Shown: positions 59,269-64,000 of the stretch, one piece after another | How the letters are laid out: each line of letters opens with the position of its first letter | Position numbering within the stretch: the first letter of the stretch is position 1 | Origin: Microvelia longipes | Taxonomy: Eukaryota; Arthropoda; Insecta; Hemiptera; Veliidae | Assembly (NCBI GenBank): GCA_018340805.1 | Contig: JACMZG010001914.1 | Location: 8,432,424 to 8,496,423 of the forward strand | Direction of reading: 5' to 3' | DNA: 64,000 bases | Position numbers and translations under genes: made by a program | Notes under the pieces: generated by a model | Databases searched by the model: none | What the model was told of the DNA's origin: nothing | What the model saw: the letters and a program-made list of their open reading frames with translations, nothing else

Positions 59269-59355
59269 TGTAATAAGGACGGTTTAAGCCTCGTTATAAA
59301 CTATATTGTAAACATTAATAACAATTTAATATAATATGACATAGCTGTCATTACA
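59269..59355 (-). repeat. Gypsy 5' LTR (87 bp)
   Basis: Same ends as the 68-bp copy with 19 extra bases (gtaaacattaataacaatt). An LTR this short leaves little room for a promoter, so control elements may lie in Gag or the flanks. Confidence 0.9.
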
Positions 59356-59434
59356 CTTGCGAGCACAACACTGTTCCTATATACCTACGGAATAAATGAG
59401 GAAATATAAAAATAATTTGTTCGACAACTAAAAT

Positions 59435-59985
59435 TGTGAAGAAAAGCATAGTCTGTCTATCCAGAGTGTCTACCCTTCGTATAAATGCGCTCGCTCAAAG
59501 TTTTAGAAAATAGCACAAATTTCAGTTTTCTTGCAATATGTGCCTCCCTGTTGGTCGTGAGCGAAACATGATAACGTAATTTTTTAAAGCTGATAAAATT
59601 TCCTATAAAACAAGTGTTTAATCATTAACATCAGATGACTACAAGCAATGTTATGACTCTTACAAAAACAGCTAAAAGGTTGTTATTTTATGCAAAGTCA
59701 GTGAATTTCTTTAAAACAGAAATTGACTTCTTATTTATTTTTGACTATTTAACAAATGTCATACCTTTAGATTTAGTTATCCGATTTTGACGAAAAAACA
59801 CTCGTTTTATAGGAAATTGTATCTGCTTAAAAAAATACTCTCTTCATGTTTTGCACTCGACTGACAGAGAACCAATTATTGCAAGAAATTTGGAAATTGT
59901 GGGATTTTCTAATATTTCGAGCGAGCGCATTTATATGAAGGGCTCTGAATAGGTAAACTGGGCTTTTCCTTCATAATTTAAGGTA
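59435..59985. repeat. Foldback element, about 165-bp arms
   Basis: aaatgcgctcgctcaaagtt against ttcgagcgagcgcattta; outer ends agcatagtctgtctatcc and ggtaaactgggcttttcc are diverged. The spacer is AT-rich. Confidence 0.75.
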
Positions 59986-61329
59986 TACTTTCTAAAAAAA
60001 AATTGGTTTGAAGCAGTACAAAATGAGTCACATTTTTTAGACCTGGCTCTTGGACTATTATTGTCTTGAAATAAAAATCATTAACCTTTTTTTTCTGAAA
60101 ATAGTACCTAAATCCTGTTTTCTGTTATACAAAATTGCCTTTTAAATCATTTCTACCTCATAAGTTTTTAATGGCAGATATCATATGTAATAACTATTGA
60201 GGTATATGGCAATTAAACGGCTTTCTAAACGGGGGTTTAGAAGAAAACAAACTATGTTTGTTTGAGCCAAACAAAAGCTGGGATATGGTTGAGCCAAAAA
60301 AGCTGTTTTCGATAAAACAAATTAAGTAATGGTTTTTAACGTAAGAAATTCGAAAATTAGCCCAACTTATGACCGTCAAAATATTGCGTTCAAACCCAAT
60401 AATTAATCTTTGATCGCTAAATAGTGTTAATTACTGAATGATACACATTAAATTCACAAACCTAAATTTCATAATTCAAAAATTAACACTCTAAACTAGT
60501 CCGCATTGAACTCTTTGACCCTCCCCCCGTAACCTTGAAATTCGAACATGTCTTTAATTGAAAATTATATTTATAACCCGTATAAATTTAGTTATTAAAA
60601 AAGGATTACAATTTATTTAAAAGTCTTTAAATTAATAACTCACATTACCATTAATATCATATTTCAATAAGTACAGCTTGACCTCTAAGCCATAAATAAA
60701 ATTGAAATTATATCTATTGAAAAAATCAAATTAATAGTTTTAAAATTTAATTGGTTCGATTATTTTTTTTTAGTTTAATTTGATCTTAAGTATAATAATT
60801 GGAATAAATAACAAATTTTTATATTACTTATTAAATTTAAAATGAGCACGTCATGTATGGATTAAATTATATTTGCAGATTTAAGTATTATTACATATTA
60901 TATTTTATTGCAAATTAAAGGTCTATAATTTAGCATGTTTAATAGTTTATGCTGAATATAGGCTTTACTAATTTCTTAAATTTTTATAGACGGTATTTAT
61001 CTTTTCCTGTCCTGTAATTGTATGGAGAAGCATTGGGGTAGTAGTAGTAATATGGGGGGAGTGGTAGTAACTACTAGGCAAGTAGGCCACGTTGTGGGGC
61101 CCTTTTTGCCAGCTCCCTAAGATAGTGTTCTACTCTTTTTAATTTTAAGTGTAGGTATATTTAATCTAATCTAGACAGAAAAGCCGTGGATTTCTAGGGT
61201 TCCTCTCATGCTTTTTTTTAAGTAATCATACATAATTTCACTGAGTCTAGTGAAAACTAGGAACAAAACGTGCCTTCGCTGTTGAACCAAACCTCCATAC
61301 ATATTAAAGTACAAGGCAGACACACTTTA
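59986..61329. other. AT-rich DNA, no gene seen
   Basis: Short GC-richer piece at 61020-61130 (gtagtagtaatatgggggga); not recognised. Confidence 0.4.
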
Positions 61330-61608
61330 GTATTATAATGAATCTACTATGAGGGTCCTAAATTTTGCCTATACCCAGTTTCATTCAGGGTAAATGGTCT
61401 TAAACGAGTACCTGACAACGCACAGGCTCGAGACCACCGGCTTTACGTCCCTTCTGAAGGACGTGGTACGCAGAATTTGTATCCCTCTCATAAAAATCCC
61501 AGAGGACCGTGCTGGGATTGAACCCATGACTAAATAAACTCGGAAGTTTAAAGTCCATTCATTCTGTGTATTGGCCGCGTACCTTAACCACTACACCACG
61601 GGTGACTC
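61330..61608 (-). mobile_element. tRNA-derived SINE, second family
   Basis: Reading leftward from gtcacccgtggtgtagtggt (A box) to gggttcaatcccagcacgg (B box), then a ~200-bp body with agaagggacgtaaagccggt, a block like those shared by several invertebrate SINEs, to about ccctgaatgaaactgggta. The terminal tail is not clear. Confidence 0.7.
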
Positions 61609-61687
61609 TTCAGCATTGGGGTAAGAAAAAAATTCTGCACTTTCTCTCTTTTTCATCAAATGCCTACGTTTCACCTAGAAATTATAA

Positions 61688-61975
61688 AAATCGGATACAA
61701 GGTGTCTTGGCAAATTTCCTCATAATGTTTCCTCATTATTTGGATTCGTTTACTCACCCTTGCAACTTCGGACTCGCTCAAAATATGGAAACCACTTCAT
61801 TTATAATGCAGTATGTCTTTGGACTCGCTTAAGTTGACCAAAGACATTAAAAACGACTGTTATTTGTCCAATGGTCACCCTTCAGGTACCGACATCGCTC
61901 GTAGTTGCTTATTAAAACTTAGCATTCTAATTTATTTCATAAAGGGATATACTCGTGCCCAATTTCAACTCAAAT
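61688..61975 (+). repeat. RepA copy, truncated
   Basis: aaaatcggatacaaggtgtc to tcgtgcccaatttcaactc, then cut by the satellite. Confidence 0.65.
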
Positions 61976-61989
61976 AAATTAAAGAAAAT

Positions 61990-62795
61990 AAATAATAAAT
62001 TAGATAAATAATTTAAAGAAAATGAGGTAATGAGATTGTGGTCAAGGAGAGAAAAATAAACTAATGAGATTGTGGTCAAGGAGAGGAAAATGAGCTAATG
62101 AGATTGTGAAAATGAGCTAATGAGATGTGGTCAAAGATAGGACAATGAGCTAAGGGAATTGTGGTCAAGGAGAGTAAAATAAGTTAATGAGATTGTAGTC
62201 AAGGAGAGAAAAAAGAGCTAATGAGATTGTGGTCAAGGAGAGGAAATAAGCTAATGACATTGTGGTCAAAGAGAGGAAAATGAGATAATTAGATTGTGTT
62301 AAAGAGAGGAAAATGAGATAATGAGATTGTGGTCAAGGAGAGGAAAATGAGCTAATGAGATTGTGGTCAAGGAGAGGAAAATGAGTTAATGAGATTGTTG
62401 TCAAAGAGAGGAAAATGAGCTAATGAGATTGTAGTCAAGGAGATGAAAATGAGCTAATGAGATTGTAGTCAAGGAGAGGTGAGCTAATGAGATGTGGTCA
62501 AGGGAGGAGAATGAGCTAATGAAATTGTGGTCAAGGAGAGGAGAATGAGCTAATGAGATTGTGGTCAAGGAGAGAAGAATGAGCTAATGAAATTGTGGTC
62601 AAGAAGAGGAAAATGAGCTAATGATTGTGGTCAAGGAGAGGACAATGAATGAAATTGTGGTCACAGAGATGAAAATAAGCTAATGAGATTGTGGTCAAAG
62701 AGAGGACAATGAGCTAATGAAATTGTGGTCAAAGAGAGGACAATGAGCTAATGAAATTGTGGTCAAGGAGAGGAAAATGAGCTAATGAGAACCTT
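61990..62795. repeat. 34-35-bp satellite, about 22 units
   Basis: The unit is gagctaatgagattgtggtc plus aaggagaggaaaat, with many point changes and a few short units. Confidence 0.9.
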
Positions 62796-62814
62796 ATTAA
62801 ACGCTAAATGATTA

Positions 62815-63160
62815 GAATGAACATGAATGGAGTCCATTACAAATAATGAAAACTACGAAGTCTTTTCACAAAACAAAACTTTATTGGCAAAGCGCTTTCA
62901 ACCTACAAAGAGGCCATCATCCCAAACCTACAAACAAGTACAACAGAATAAAAAAAAACAAAATAAAATAATGTGAAAAAAAAAAACAATTATCTAAATT
63001 TACACTATTTAGATTACTTATTTACTTTTGTTTTGGTTTTTATTCTGGTGTACTTATTTGTAGGTCTTGCACTGATGATGGCCTCTTTGTAGGTTGAAAG
63101 CGCTTTGCCAATAAAAGAAATTTTTGTGGAGAGACTTGGTAGTTTTCATGACTTGCTAGT
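62815..63160. mobile_element. Palindromic hammerhead element, GCGC family
   Basis: Extension gaatggagtccattacaaat, then arms gaaaactacgaagtctttt... and ...gagacttggtagttttcat with a ~130-bp AT-rich spacer. The left-arm core is lost (GGGATGATGG); the right-arm core is intact. No clear target duplication was seen. Confidence 0.75.
63067..63111 (+). ncRNA. Hammerhead ribozyme motif
   Basis: TTGCA, CTGATGA 63072-63078, extra T, stem II GGCCT/AGGTT, GAAA 63096-63099, stem III AGCGCT, predicted cleavage after T63105, TGCCAA. Stem I has three pairs, one mismatch, then more pairing. Confidence 0.6.
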
Positions 63161-63630
63161 CCAGAAAGCAGCTAGTGACGAGCCTAATTGCATATTAGTG
63201 TTAGCCTAGTGAAAATTCTTTGAGCTAAATCATTTTGGTACCTAGTCATATGCACGACAAAATTTCCCGTGGTTATTAGGCGTCATTTAGGGGGAAATAA
63301 TAAGTCGGCTTATAAAAACACAGACGTGATAAAAATAATGAAAGACGGTAACCATATGCCGGAGTCTATTTGAGGTTAATATCCTGTTACATCAGATTAA
63401 CTTTTGATGAAGCCGCTAACTCACATGCAGCTTGAAACTGATTGATAAATCTTCATTAAGTCTCAGTTGTTTTAATTACTTGTCCTGTTTACTTGTTTTC
63501 TAGTTAAAACTTTAATTATATATTGCATTAGAATTTAAATTTTGAATTAAAATAATAATCACATGAAAAATATCCGGGCCTTATAAATAAAATATACATA
63601 AAGCTGTATGTGAGAAAAACTTAAAAAATT
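63161..63630. other. AT-rich DNA, no gene seen
   Basis: Nothing recognisable. Confidence 0.4.
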
Positions 63631-63840
63631 CCACCACGGTGGTCCACATGTCGGGCGAATTTCCTTTGGAATGCGTGTTTCCGTGCTTAACAATCCTTTT
63701 CTTGCATAAGGTTCCGGTTTATGCTTTATAACTAGAGCATTCACTCAATTATCAAGCCCACTACAACGTAACTCATTTTTTTTTTTTTTTTTTTTTTAAA
63801 GAAAAAGCGCAAATTTATCTGTTACCGCCTTGGCGGTTTC
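63631..63840 (-). repeat. RepB copy
   Basis: ggtggtccacatgtcgggcg, aatttcctttggaatgcgtg, then atgctttataactagagcat, and a T-run. Confidence 0.7.
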
Positions 63841-64000
63841 TGCACATAGCTTTAAACCCTGTTTATTTATTGTCATTTAAATTGTCCAGTTGATATATAT
63901 TTTTATTCTGTCATGTCCTGTCAATAGTTAGTTAATTTTAAGGTTTAGCAGTCAGGGAAAACTAGTGTCCCTTATAGTTCTTTGACGTGAAGTTAAATAG

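Larger units (their letters stand above)
55245..59355 (-). mobile_element. Mag-like Ty3/gypsy retrotransposon with very short LTRs
   Basis: LTRs of 68 bp (left) and 87 bp (right), TG...CA, with a 5-bp target duplication cttgc at 55240-55244 and 59356-59360. On the minus strand a candidate primer-binding site TGGCGCAGTAACAA follows the 5' LTR and the purine tract gagggagga precedes the 3' LTR. Gag, protease, RT, RNase H and integrase are all present in the usual gypsy order, broken by three frame changes. Short LTRs and the integrase sequence point to the Mag lineage, whose founder in silkworm also has LTRs under 100 bp. Confidence 0.9.

Overview
The window looks like repeat-rich, AT-rich animal DNA, most likely from an arthropod and probably an insect. 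The evidence is a BEL/Pao and a Mag-like Ty3/gypsy retrotransposon, non-LTR fragments, tRNA-derived SINEs, (TA)n and (CA)n tracts everywhere, and TATA/TCAGT-type core promoters inside one mobile element. No complete host gene is visible. The only host-gene candidate is a possible first exon of a secreted protein on the minus strand near the left edge (849-1045). No rRNA, functional tRNA gene, CRISPR array or operon was seen.

Layout. Positions 1-4.2 kb hold the possible host exon, a 31-bp minisatellite, two palindromic hammerhead-bearing insertions with 13-bp target duplications, and copies of dispersed repeats. 4.28-8.11 kb is a BEL/Pao element with intact LTRs whose single long ORF has lost most of RT and all of RNase H in frame. 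8.1-26 kb is a mosaic of small inverted-repeat elements, dispersed families (called here RepA, RepB and RepD), satellites and one non-LTR RNase H fragment. 26.13-31.04 kb is the most unusual unit: a 4.9-kb element with about 770-bp terminal inverted repeats and a 6-bp target duplication (TACCCC). It carries a decayed double-jelly-roll capsid-like gene, a C2H2 zinc-finger gene, a small intact ORF and a decayed minus-strand gene. 31-54 kb is again repeats: a SINE cluster, a 560-bp foldback, a non-LTR 3' end, more hammerhead foldbacks, minisatellites and a 1.56-kb long-TIR element. 55.24-59.36 kb is a Mag-like gypsy element with very short LTRs. 59.4-64 kb holds foldbacks, a second SINE family and a 34-bp satellite.

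Two systems stand out. The first is the capsid-element, which by its termini (5'-AG, CT-3'), 6-bp target duplication and gene content resembles a miniature Polinton/Maverick-like or virus-derived element; no polymerase or integrase is visible, so mobility in trans is inferred. Three of its genes have their own TATA box 45-55 bp upstream of the ATG. The second is a set of palindromic elements carrying type I hammerhead-ribozyme cores (CTGATGA or CTGAAGA ... GAAA, very short stem III, NUH cleavage site, stem I pairing with covariation). At least four copies are flanked by 12-13-bp direct repeats, as expected for retroposed, Penelope-like or retrozyme-like non-autonomous elements.

Many elements are nested. 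The gypsy element, the capsid-element and one hammerhead element each interrupt a different copy of RepA, and two minisatellites have grown inside RepA copies. This gives a relative age order: RepA is older than the three insertions.
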